Below, piece after piece: positions 5,639 through 11,505 of a DNA stretch of 15,036 nucleotides. Numbering within the stretch: the stretch's first letter is position 1; every line of letters begins with the position of its first letter. Origin of the DNA: JBOFOR01 sp051654865. Its GTDB lineage: Bacteria; Bacillota; Clostridia; Peptostreptococcales; Peptostreptococcaceae. The DNA lies in NCBI GenBank assembly GCA_051654865.1, contig JBOFYV010000002.1, positions 1 through 15,036 on the forward strand, written 5' to 3'. The position numbers were made by a program, and so were the translations under genes. The notes below the pieces were generated by a model. That model saw only the letters and a program-made list of their open reading frames with translations. It was not told where the DNA came from and did no database searches.

Positions 5639-5863
5639 GTGCTTGTAAGAGAATATAGACTTAAAAGTGGATACACTCAAAAGCAAATAGCAGACATATT
5701 AGGTATTAAGCAAAATACTTATTCAGATAAGGAAAATAGAAAAACGGGGTTTACTGTAAAAGAATTACTTATGCTTGAGATATTATTTAATGTAAGTGTT
5801 AGTGATATGTTTAAAGACGATAAGGAAGCATTGGAGAACGATATAAAAAAAGTGGGTGAGTAA
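5639..5863 (+). CDS. XRE/Cro-CI family HTH regulator (74 aa)
   Basis: A small DNA-binding protein of the lambda Cro/repressor type. Residues 7-58 form the five-helix domain, with the helix-turn-helix YTQKQIADILGIKQNTYSDK and the closing pattern KELLMLEILFNVSVSDMF seen in most XRE proteins; only a short acidic tail follows, so it has no cleavage or sensor domain. The start is GTG 5639, five bases after AGGAGGTG. An overlapping ATG two bases earlier (5637) runs ATG-TGC-TTG-TAA and is a dead end. Its stop touches the GTG start of the replisome organiser, so the two are co-translated. It probably controls its own promoter at 5579-5608 through the repeats at 5443-5501, and perhaps the shared operators. 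Confidence 0.92.
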   Translation: MLVREYRLKSGYTQKQIADILGIKQNTYSDKENRKTGFTVKELLMLEILFNVSVSDMFKDDKEALENDIKKVGE

Positions 5864-6634
5864 GTGGAAAAATATTTTATAACGCTAGACAAATTCTCGC
5901 TTGAAGAATATCAAATATGGAAGCTTTTGAGTAGATACGCTAATTACGATACAAATATAACTAGCTATACAGTTAATCAGTTAGTTGTTAACTCTGACGA
6001 TAGGCTTTTACTAACCTCGCAGAAGGTAAGAACGATACTTAAAAAGTTTGAGAAGGAAGGGTATATTCAATTTTTAACAAGTGGGAGCAAAGGAAAAGAT
6101 AGCACATTAAAGCTATTACTAAAAGAAAAATTATTTAATAATGAACTAACAACTATCCAACAACAATGTAACAATGATATAGCAAATAAAAGTGAGCAAT
6201 TGCAACGCGTTGAAAGAAATGATAACAATAATATAACAACTATTCAACAACTAACTAACAACACTACAAAGAAAAAGAAAAAAGAGAATAATATATATAC
6301 TGATGAATTTGAATCTTTGTGGGACTTATACCCAAGAAAAATTGGAAAGCCAAAAGCTTATTCTATGTATAAGAAACTTGCTAAGAAGTACGGGATAGAC
6401 AAGGTAAAAGAGTGTATAGAAATATACGTAAAAGAAATAGAGCATTATGGTACAGAGGAAAGATTTATAAAGCATGGAAGTACATTTTTTAATTGCATGG
6501 AAGAAGATTATATAAAAGCAAATAAAAAAGCCCCTACTGGAATAGGTGGCATAAAAAATAATAAATCTAATAATAGTATATGCAATAGTTATATAAATAA
6601 TACACCAAAAGTAGAAGGAACTAAATTTATTTAA
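5864..6634 (+). CDS. Phage replisome organiser / replication initiation protein
   Basis: This 256-residue protein should open the phage origin and load the helicase encoded next. Residues 1-90 look like a winged helix (LDKFSLEEYQIWKLLSRYAN, then SQKVRTILKKFEKEGYIQFL), the usual origin-binding part. Residues 94-145 are a low-complexity Asn/Gln/Thr/Lys linker. Residues 147-218 (FESLWDLYPRKIGKPKAYSM ... TFFNCMEEDYI) form the conserved C-terminal domain found in phage replication proteins, thought to contact helicase or loader. The start GTG 5864 directly follows the XRE stop, with only a weak GGGTGAG site, so translation is probably coupled. The linker DNA carries origin-like repeats (6147-6262). 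I am confident of the class, less of the exact family. Confidence 0.85.
   Translation: MEKYFITLDKFSLEEYQIWKLLSRYANYDTNITSYTVNQLVVNSDDRLLLTSQKVRTILKKFEKEGYIQFLTSGSKGKDSTLKLLLKEKLFNNELTTIQQQCNNDIANKSEQLQRVERNDNNNITTIQQLTNNTTKKKKKENNIYTDEFESLWDLYPRKIGKPKAYSMYKKLAKKYGIDKVKECIEIYVKEIEHYGTEERFIKHGSTFFNCMEEDYIKANKKAPTGIGGIKNNKSNNSICNSYINNTPKVEGTKFI
6147..6262 (+). repeat. TAACAAC repeats and palindrome inside the replisome organiser gene (candidate origin)
   Basis: TAACAACTATCCAACAAC (6147-6164) and TAACAACTATTCAACAAC (6234-6251) match at 17 of 18 bases. Further TAACAA copies occur at 6169 and near 6222, and TAACAAC again at 6255. The perfect palindrome CAACGCGTTG (6203-6212) lies between the two main copies. 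In lambda and many Firmicutes phages the origin lies inside the initiator gene, between the sequences for its two domains, just as here. The same DNA codes a low-complexity linker, so codon bias could also create these repeats. Confidence 0.5.
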
Positions 6635-6654
6635 TATATTAATGGGGGTACAAT

Positions 6655-8460
6655 ATGGAACTTAAAAAGATAGTAGAAGATATAAAATTATATATAGATG
6701 CGGACCAAGTACAAAATAAAATATTAACTGATAGAGGATTAGTTTTAAAAAATGGTAAGTGTAAGTGCTTTAATCACACTCCGAGTGCTGATACTGTAAT
6801 GAGTTTTGATAAATCGAAAAAACGTTTTAAGTGTTTTTCTTGCCATTACTCATGCGATATAATAACTCACTACCAAGAATTTTATAATTTAAGCTTTATA
6901 GAAGCTATTAAATCGATTGTAAAGGATTTTAATTTAAACATAGATGTATTAGTCAAAGAATCAGATAGAAAGCCCAAGAAAGCGCCTACAATTCACGAGA
7001 ACTACAGCGACAAAGTATTGAGTTACTGCAATAAAAGGGGAATATCAAAAGCCACTATAGATTATGTAGGGGTAAAGGCTAAAGATAACAATGTTTGTTT
7101 TGAGTATAAAAATGAATTTGGTGAACATATTGCAAATAAATATAGATTTACCAGTAAAAGTGCTAAGGTAAAGATGATGTTCGAGAAAGATACAAATATA
7201 AATACCATGTTCAATATGGATAAAATAGATATTACTAAACCACTCCTAATTACGGAAGGTGAATTCGATACGCTCGCATCTATTGAAGCAGGATATAAGA
7301 ACTCTGTAAGTATTCCAAGTGGTGTAAATTCGACTAATCAATGGATTGAAGCTAATTGGACTTGGTTAGAACAATTTGAAGAAGTAATTTTATGGTTTGA
7401 TAATGATGAAGCAGGACTTAAAGGTGTTAGAGAAGTTAGCAATAGGCTAAGTAATAATATTGTAAGGGTGGTTGCTTGTAGTGAAGCAAACGATATTAAT
7501 GAACTTTTACACAGTAAAGGAAAGTTAGAAGTGTTAAAATATATAAATAATGCTAGGATTCCTAGTGTAGAAGGAATAGCAACGCTTGACTTAGTAGAAG
7601 ATTTTAACATATACGAAGCTGAGAAACTTGCTACTGGAATAAGGGGAATTGATGATAAAATAGTTGGCATGATGTTTGGATCATTAAATGTTTTCAGCGG
7701 TAGAAATGGAGCAGGCAAGTCAACTATACTTAATCAAATATATGTGTCTGAATCAATACGACAAGGATATAAGGCTTTTATATTTAGTGGAGAGTTAGTA
7801 TGTAGCAACGTAAAAGAATGGCTTATAAGCACAATAGCAAATGCAGATGATTATATAGAGTACACGTCTAAAGATGGGCATAAGTATAAAAGGGTAAGCC
7901 TAGAAGCTAGGAAAAGGATTATCGATCATATAAAGGATAAAATATACTTATACGATAATGATGATTATACTATCGAGGCTATACTTTTAAAGATGGAGAT
8001 ATTAGTCAAGAGATTTGGAGTAAAGGTATTTTGTATAGATAACTTGATGACCATAGAAACTAATGAAAGAGATGAATACAAGGCACAAACTCTAGCGGTA
8101 AAGAAGCTTAAAAACTTTGCTAAGAAATACAATGTAATAGTTCACTTGGTGGCACATCCAAGAAAATCTATGAATGCAGAAATAAACAAAGATGATGTTG
8201 CAGGAAGTGCAAATATAACAAACCTTGCTGATTATGTTACTACAATAGAAAGATTATTTAACGAAGATGGTACAGACAATGTTACAAAGTTAAATATACT
8301 AAAAAACAGACATACTGGTAAGAATTGTTACGTGGAATTAAAGTTTGATAGTAATAGACATAGATTCTATAGTAGCAGCATGATGGAAGAATTGGGAGTT
8401 AATTATTTAGATAGTAGATTTAGTCAAATTAATATTGATGGCGAATGGCTACCGTTTTAG
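6655..8460 (+). CDS. Bifunctional DNA primase-helicase
   Basis: A 601-residue replication enzyme of the T7 gp4 kind: it makes primers and unwinds DNA ahead of the polymerase. Residues 36-67 hold a CHC2-type zinc site (Cys38, His41, Cys60, Cys63; Cys67 is extra). Residues 196-290 are a TOPRIM domain with ITEGEFD (Glu201) and WFDNDEAG (Asp249, Asp251). From about 320 comes a RecA/DnaB-type helicase: Walker A GRNGAGKST (349-357), Walker B KVFCIDN (Asp462), the HPRK sensor region (501-504), and KNRHTGKN (Arg552) near the end, where the family has its arginine finger. All key residues are present, so it should be active. The ATG is preceded by GGGGGTA. It follows the replisome organiser in the operon, its natural partner. 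Confidence 0.95.
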   Translation: MELKKIVEDIKLYIDADQVQNKILTDRGLVLKNGKCKCFNHTPSADTVMSFDKSKKRFKCFSCHYSCDIITHYQEFYNLSFIEAIKSIVKDFNLNIDVLVKESDRKPKKAPTIHENYSDKVLSYCNKRGISKATIDYVGVKAKDNNVCFEYKNEFGEHIANKYRFTSKSAKVKMMFEKDTNINTMFNMDKIDITKPLLITEGEFDTLASIEAGYKNSVSIPSGVNSTNQWIEANWTWLEQFEEVILWFDNDEAGLKGVREVSNRLSNNIVRVVACSEANDINELLHSKGKLEVLKYINNARIPSVEGIATLDLVEDFNIYEAEKLATGIRGIDDKIVGMMFGSLNVFSGRNGAGKSTILNQIYVSESIRQGYKAFIFSGELVCSNVKEWLISTIANADDYIEYTSKDGHKYKRVSLEARKRIIDHIKDKIYLYDNDDYTIEAILLKMEILVKRFGVKVFCIDNLMTIETNERDEYKAQTLAVKKLKNFAKKYNVIVHLVAHPRKSMNAEINKDDVAGSANITNLADYVTTIERLFNEDGTDNVTKLNILKNRHTGKNCYVELKFDSNRHRFYSSSMMEELGVNYLDSRFSQINIDGEWLPF

Positions 8461-8472
8461 GAGGATATTTTT

Positions 8473-8646
8473 ATGAGTGATAAATCGATACTTGAAGAAT
8501 ATGACTTTTACCAACAAAGATTAGATAAGGCGATAGCGTATAATGATAAAGTAAAAGCTATTGAATGCGATTCTAAGGAGTTTAAAGTGTTAGTAGATAT
8601 AATTAATCAATGTGCTAGAATAGAAAAGGAGATAAAAGGAATATGA
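8473..8646 (+). CDS. Small hypothetical helical protein (57 aa)
   Basis: The frame ATG 8473 to TGA 8646 codes a charged, helical protein that begins MSDKSILEEYDFYQQRLDKA and ends ARIEKEIKGI, with two cysteines (residues 32 and 47). Two heptad-like helices (6-35 and 36-55) suggest a hairpin or dimer. A site GGAGG directly after the helicase stop serves it. Its stop overlaps the start of the next gene by four bases (ATGA), a sign of translational coupling. It is not recognised; its place right behind the helicase suggests a replication accessory, which is inference. Confidence 0.75.
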   Translation: MSDKSILEEYDFYQQRLDKAIAYNDKVKAIECDSKEFKVLVDIINQCARIEKEIKGI

Positions 8647-8867
8647 TAAATAAAACTGCAAGTGATATAGTATTTAAAAAGACTAAGCGAGTAAATGGTA
8701 TTATGAGTAAAAATGAATTGATAGCTGTTGCGTTGATATACAATGAAACAATTGAAGAATTACTTGAATATGCAATTAAGTTAGAGGATAGCATAAAAGA
8801 TATGGAAGTTGAAATAAGTAATCATGAATATTATGAATGGGAGAGAATGATGGGAGATGATTTATAA
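8643..8867 (+). CDS. Hypothetical protein, last gene of the replication operon (74 aa)
   Basis: An unrecognised 74-residue protein that begins MINKTASDIVFKKTKRVNGI with a basic head, continues with an aliphatic helix (ELIAVALIYNETIEELLEYA) and ends in an acidic stretch with HEYYEWERMMGDDL. The basic N-terminus, long amphipathic helix and acidic tail would suit a small regulatory or DNA-mimic-like protein, but no motif decides this. Translation is coupled to the gene before through ATGA, with GGAGATAAAAGGA upstream as ribosome binding site. The next gene is 264 bases away, so it closes the operon even though the nearest terminator (8981-9011) lies beyond another promoter. Confidence 0.78.
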   Translation: MINKTASDIVFKKTKRVNGIMSKNELIAVALIYNETIEELLEYAIKLEDSIKDMEVEISNHEYYEWERMMGDDL

Positions 8868-8918
8868 TAGGATGAATTGAGATTCCAAAAGATTGGTAGA
8901 TTATTAAAGTCTAAATTG

Positions 8919-8927
8919 TGATATAAT
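8919..8927 (+). promoter_or_regulatory. Extended -10 promoter for a possible small RNA
   Basis: TGATATAAT (8919-8927) is a perfect extended -10 element (TG-N-TATAAT). No good -35 box is found at the right distance, which extended -10 promoters can tolerate. Transcription would start near 8934 and meet the terminator at 8981-9011. Confidence 0.5.
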
Positions 8928-8933
8928 ATAATT

Positions 8934-9011
8934 AGTTTCATATAGTTTGCACCTAATTTGCACGAGGTGTAGTAACCAATAAGCCATCCTTAGTAGTGTA
9001 GGGTGGTTTTT
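8934..9011 (+). ncRNA. Candidate small RNA of about 78 nt
   Basis: From the extended -10 promoter to the terminator there is no reading frame with a ribosome binding site. The transcript would fold into a first hairpin (8948-8954 with 8965-8971; core CACCT/AGGTG, ten-base loop holding TTTGCAC) and the terminator hairpin. TTTGCAC occurs twice (8946-8952 and 8957-8963). It lies between the replication operon and an independently controlled small gene. It could be a regulatory RNA or a short attenuated leader. Confidence 0.4.
8981..9011 (+). terminator. Intrinsic terminator of the small-RNA unit
   Basis: A 10-bp stem with G-U pairs (8981-8990 with 9000-9009) and a TTTTT run (9007-9011). It shares AAGCCA...GGGTGGTTTTT with the terminator at 9333. 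It would also stop read-through from the replication operon. Confidence 0.8.
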
Positions 9012-9058
9012 AATGTCTGAAATCTGACATTGATATTTGATACATATTATAGTACAAT
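9012..9058 (+). promoter_or_regulatory. Promoter with palindrome over the -35 box, for the gene at 9132
   Basis: TTGATA (9030-9035), a 17-bp spacer and TACAAT (9053-9058) make a good promoter. The inverted repeat AATGTC (9012-9017) / GACATT (9026-9031) abuts and overlaps the -35 box, and holds a direct repeat TCTGA-AA-TCTGA. This is a likely operator, different from the shared TTGCC cassette. Confidence 0.65.
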
Positions 9059-9064
9059 AAATAT

Positions 9065-9131
9065 ATAAGAGGTAATGGCTTGTCGAGATGATAATCCCTC
9101 TTGCCTCTACTAATATGGTGGAGGTTTTTTA
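9065..9131 (+). promoter_or_regulatory. Attenuator-like leader with two exclusive hairpins; one hides the ribosome binding site
   Basis: CCTCTAC (9104-9110) pairs with GTGGAGG (9118-9124), followed by TTTTTT (9125-9130): a terminator whose right arm is also the GGAGG ribosome binding site of the gene at 9132. The left arm can instead pair with AGAGGTAA (9068-9075) through TTGCCTCT (9101-9108), an 8-bp stem with one G-U pair. The two folds share 9104-9108 and exclude each other. Transcription from the promoter at 9030 would begin a few bases before 9068. This is the classic layout of a riboswitch or attenuator; no known class is recognised. Confidence 0.6.
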
Positions 9132-9329
9132 ATGGAAAATATAAATGATAAAGCAATACTAGAAAAGATAAATGAAATAAACAAGTATTCGGAACTGAAG
9201 CCGAATGTAAATGATTTGACTAGGGACGAATTAATAGACATTATAGTTAAATACAATGAATTATCTACCATGGAATATAAATATATATCATTGTTGAAAA
9301 GTGCATTAGACGAAGAAAGAAATAGATAG
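9132..9329 (+). CDS. Small acidic hypothetical protein under separate control (65 aa)
   Basis: An unrecognised 65-residue protein starting MENINDKAILEKINEINKYS, acidic and helical, with a middle segment DLTRDELIDIIVKYNELST that resembles the helix used by many small phage proteins to pair. No cysteines, no membrane segment. The ATG lies seven bases after GGAGG, which is part of the leader hairpin at 9104-9124. The gene forms a monocistronic unit, with its own promoter, palindrome and leader upstream and a terminator directly after it. Separate control from the surrounding operons suggests it may be made at a different time, for example in the lysogen or under stress, but the function is unknown. 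Confidence 0.78.
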   Translation: MENINDKAILEKINEINKYSELKPNVNDLTRDELIDIIVKYNELSTMEYKYISLLKSALDEERNR

Positions 9330-9332
9330 TAT

Positions 9333-9357
9333 AAGCCACTCGAAAGGGTGGTTTTTT
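9333..9357 (+). terminator. Intrinsic terminator after the gene at 9132
   Basis: CCACTC (9336-9341) pairs with GGGTGG (9346-9351) around a GAAA tetraloop, extended by A-T/G-T pairs from 9333 to 9354, and is followed by six T residues. Confidence 0.9.
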
Positions 9358-9403
9358 ATTGTCTAAATTTGTTTTAAAAAGTATTCATAAAAATTAAATA
9401 AGT

Positions 9404-9444
9404 TGCATAAAAGCATTGACAATTGGCAACAATAATTGTACAAT
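9404..9444 (+). promoter_or_regulatory. Promoter P3, copy 3 of the shared cassette
   Basis: GCATAAAAG (9405-9413), two bases, -35 TTGACA (9416-9421), 17-bp spacer, -10 TACAAT (9439-9444). TTGACAATTGGCAA (9416-9429) is an imperfect version of the palindrome TTGCCAAAAGGCAA of P2. It drives the sigma-like gene and the distal block. Confidence 0.85.
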
Positions 9445-9507
9445 TAGAGTATAGAAACAAGGAAATAATACAACAAAAGATAAATTAATACTTGGGGGAG
9501 TTATTAA

Positions 9508-10317
9508 ATGAGTGGAGAGCTAGGAATTATAGTAGAACTTGCTAAGGAGAATGTAAGTAGAGGAGATTCAGAAGTAAATGCAATAAATAATGCTAGAAAG
9601 CAATTTGATTTTGCATTAAATGAAGCGTTGAACTATGAGTACAAAGGAGTAAAGCAAAGTAAAGCAGATAGATTAAGGGAAGAATACGAAACAGAAATGA
9701 TAGAGAAATACAAGGGTATAGTATATCATGTATGTAAAAGATATAAGAATGATATGTTTTATGATGAAGCTATACAAGAAGGATATTACCATTTATTGTT
9801 GGCAATAAGGAAATATGATAGTAGTAGAGGTGTAAAAATAAACACATATATATATAATTACATTTGGCAATATACATATAAGGCTATGTGCAAGTTCAAA
9901 GGTGCTAAAAGGACGCTAGACAGAGTAGGGGTTACTGCTAGTGGAAATCCAAGCTATAATGAGAAATATGAGTTTAGAAACTTTTACAGTTTAGATGCCC
10001 CAATAGATGGAAGCGTTAAAAGGAATTCTAATTATGATGAAGAGTTAACACTAGGAGGAATGCTCGAGAACTATGAAATAGGGTTTGAAATGGTAGAAGA
10101 TAAAGACATGATAGATAGAATTATGATTGCTACCGAAGAAGCTAGTAAAGACAATAAGTATTTTAATTTTGATATGACACAAATATTAAAAATGAGAATC
10201 GAAGGAATGACAATGGTTGATATAGCAAAAGAACTTAATACATATCCGATGATGATTAAAAGATTACTTGTTAAGCTTCAAGGGGATATAGGCAAGGAAT
10301 TAAGGAAGGTGTGTTAA
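9508..10317 (+). CDS. Phage sigma-70-like transcription factor
   Basis: A 269-residue protein with sigma-factor hallmarks. Residues 64-128 match region 2: EKYKGIVYHVCKRYKN, FYDEAIQEGYYHLLLAIRKY and GVKINTYIYNYIWQYTYKAM, the part that binds RNA polymerase and melts the -10 region. Residues 160-200 (SLDAPIDGS ... MLENYEIGFEMVEDKD) resemble the usual linker, and 225-260 (ILKMRIEGMTMVDIAKELNT) form a region-4-like helix-turn-helix for the -35 box. The 60-residue head is an unusual helical extension. The GGGGGAG site supports ATG 9508. First gene after promoter P3, so it is made early and probably redirects host polymerase to phage promoters. A region-3 equivalent is not clear; an anti-host role without promoter specificity remains possible. 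Confidence 0.85.
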   Translation: MSGELGIIVELAKENVSRGDSEVNAINNARKQFDFALNEALNYEYKGVKQSKADRLREEYETEMIEKYKGIVYHVCKRYKNDMFYDEAIQEGYYHLLLAIRKYDSSRGVKINTYIYNYIWQYTYKAMCKFKGAKRTLDRVGVTASGNPSYNEKYEFRNFYSLDAPIDGSVKRNSNYDEELTLGGMLENYEIGFEMVEDKDMIDRIMIATEEASKDNKYFNFDMTQILKMRIEGMTMVDIAKELNTYPMMIKRLLVKLQGDIGKELRKVC

Positions 10318-10318
10318 T

Positions 10319-10468
10319 ATGGAAGAGCTAAGAGAATTAATGCACCTATATATTGATAAATACGGAGTAGATAACGAGTTGACAGTATTAGTTAGTCAAC
10401 AATTAGATATAGAATTAAACAAGGAAGGGGTTGTTAAATATGAAAAGTGTAGCCGATATAATAATTGA
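10319..10468 (+). CDS. Spo0E-like peptide (49 aa), possible sporulation-control phosphatase
   Basis: The frame ATG 10319 to TGA 10468 codes a peptide that starts MEELRELMHLYIDKYGVDNE and contains LTVLVSQQLDIELNK. Small Spo0E-family proteins have exactly this form: two short helices joined by a turn after a Gly, with a conserved S-x2-LD motif (here Ser26-Gln-Gln-Leu-Asp30) in the second helix. In Bacillus they remove phosphate from Spo0A~P and so delay sporulation. The gene starts directly after the sigma-like stop, with AAGGAAGGTG as ribosome binding site, and overlaps the next gene by 29 bases in another frame. The tail after residue 38 (VVKYEKCSRYNN) is not conserved and may be set by that overlap. 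The motif fit is good but the protein is short. Confidence 0.7.
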   Translation: MEELRELMHLYIDKYGVDNELTVLVSQQLDIELNKEGVVKYEKCSRYNN

Positions 10469-10727
10469 ACATATAGAGCCAATGCAATGTATAGATATTC
10501 AGCCTATACAAACTAACTTTGATGAAGTAATTAAAAGATATATGGATTTCCAGGTAAGATATGATTTTACAACGAGTGATAAGTATAAAGCACTTACTAA
10601 GTTATATGCTAGATCAATAAAAGAACATGAAATAAAGCTAGGTTTATCGTATAGGGTATGGAGTGACGAGGTTATGTATAAGTTTGAGAGTGATTTCTCA
10701 AGTAAATACATAAGGCCTTACACATAG
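10440..10727 (+). CDS. Hypothetical protein (95 aa) overlapping the Spo0E-like gene
   Basis: The start is set at ATG 10440, nine bases after AAGGAAGGGG; a TTG three codons earlier is less likely. The product begins MKSVADIIIEHIEPMQCIDI, then PIQTNFDEVIKRYMDFQVRY, and a basic helical end (LYARSIKEHEIKLGLSYRVW). I recognise no family. It overlaps the 3' end of the Spo0E-like gene by 29 bases, so both are read from one message. Mixed charge and several aromatic residues suggest a small folded soluble protein. No membrane segment or catalytic pattern can be seen. Confidence 0.8.
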   Translation: MKSVADIIIEHIEPMQCIDIQPIQTNFDEVIKRYMDFQVRYDFTTSDKYKALTKLYARSIKEHEIKLGLSYRVWSDEVMYKFESDFSSKYIRPYT

Positions 10728-10739
10728 AAAGGTTTTAAA

Positions 10740-10829
10740 ATGAAAGACGTAATAACATTTTCAGTAATATGTTTAACAGTAATGTTAGCATTTGAAATAT
10801 TAATAAAAATAAACGATAGGAGAAAATAG
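10740..10829 (+). CDS. Tiny single-pass membrane peptide (29 aa)
   Basis: The frame ATG 10740 to TAG 10829 codes MKDVITFSVICLTVMLAFEI followed by LIKINDRRK: a hydrophobic helix of about 20 residues with a basic tail (DRRK), which fits a type of short membrane protein with its C-terminus in the cytoplasm. The ribosome binding site (GAAAGG) is modest. It lies directly before the homing endonuclease gene, whose ribosome binding site (AGGAGAAAA) is inside its last codons. Size, hydrophobicity and position resemble the 29-residue peptide at 3301, though the sequences differ. Function unknown. Confidence 0.55.
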   Translation: MKDVITFSVICLTVMLAFEILIKINDRRK

Positions 10830-10830
10830 A

Positions 10831-11505
10831 ATGAATAATATAGGCGAGATATGGAGGGATGTAGCTGGATATGAAGGATTGTACGAGGTAAGTAATTTTG
10901 GAAATGTTAGAAGTTTGGACAGAATTAGAGAAGACAAGCTTGGGAAAAGATATAGGCTAAAAGGTAGGGTTTTGTCTTTGACAAATACGAGTACTGGATA
11001 TTTTAAAGTAGAATTAACTGACCTTGAAAGAAAGATAAAATCTTTCAAAGTTCATAGACTAGTTGCTAGTTCTTTCATAGAAAACGAATTTAATAAACCT
11101 TTTGTAAACCATATAGATGGAAATCCTAAGAATAATAATGTTATAAATTTAGAATGGTGTACGCAGTCAGAAAACGTAAAGCACGCATTAAATATTGGGC
11201 TAAAGCGTATAAAACATGAGTTTAGCAAAGAACTTTTGGAGAATATGTATGTAGATAACAAGATGAGTATTGGAGAAATTTCACGGAAGTTAAGCGTTGA
11301 TAATACTACAATTCATAGATTATTAAAGAAAAATGGAATAAAGACTAGAGGGTATAGTGAGTCCAAGAGAGAATATGGATTGAATGTGGAGTTTATATTG
11401 AATGAGTTAAAAACTAAAACTCAAAAGCAAATAGCTAGTGAAATTGGATGTGACGCATCACTTATAAGTAAGTATAAAAACAATAAGATAAAAGGAGAAA
11501 TATAA
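10831..11505 (+). CDS. NUMOD4/HNH homing endonuclease
   Basis: A 224-residue homing endonuclease. Residues 5-55 are a NUMOD4 module (EIWRDVAGYEGLYEVSNFGN then VRSLDR), a DNA-binding part of HNH homing enzymes. Residues 73-120 hold the HNH nuclease: KVHRLVASSFIEN, NHIDGNPKNNNVINLEWC and ENVKHAL, with His94, Asp96 and the Asn pair as likely metal and catalytic residues. Two helix-turn-helix segments follow (about 145-170, SIGEISRKLSVDNTTIHRLL, and 197-218, TQKQIASEIGCDASLISKYK), which should add target specificity. The ATG has AGGAGAAAA upstream. The TAA overlaps the ATG of the SSB gene (TAATG at 11503-11507). It likely targets DNA near the ssb start in related phages. All key motifs are intact. 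Confidence 0.92.
   Translation: MNNIGEIWRDVAGYEGLYEVSNFGNVRSLDRIREDKLGKRYRLKGRVLSLTNTSTGYFKVELTDLERKIKSFKVHRLVASSFIENEFNKPFVNHIDGNPKNNNVINLEWCTQSENVKHALNIGLKRIKHEFSKELLENMYVDNKMSIGEISRKLSVDNTTIHRLLKKNGIKTRGYSESKREYGLNVEFILNELKTKTQKQIASEIGCDASLISKYKNNKIKGEI

Noticed and set aside
7338..7718. Long open frame on the minus strand (126 codons) opposite the primase-helicase gene
   Set aside because: It lies wholly antisense to a clearly coding region, has no ribosome binding site, and its Ser/Leu/Pro-rich product looks like a mirror of the A-rich coding strand. The other minus-strand frames were rejected for the same reason.
8893..8927. TTGGTA as -35 box for the TATAAT at 8922
   Set aside because: The spacer would be 23 bp, too long for a sigma-A promoter; the extended -10 element is the better explanation.
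9068..9108. Leader at 9068 as a preQ1-type riboswitch
   Set aside because: The opening AGAGGT is reminiscent, but the loop and the A-rich tail needed for the preQ1 pseudoknot are absent.
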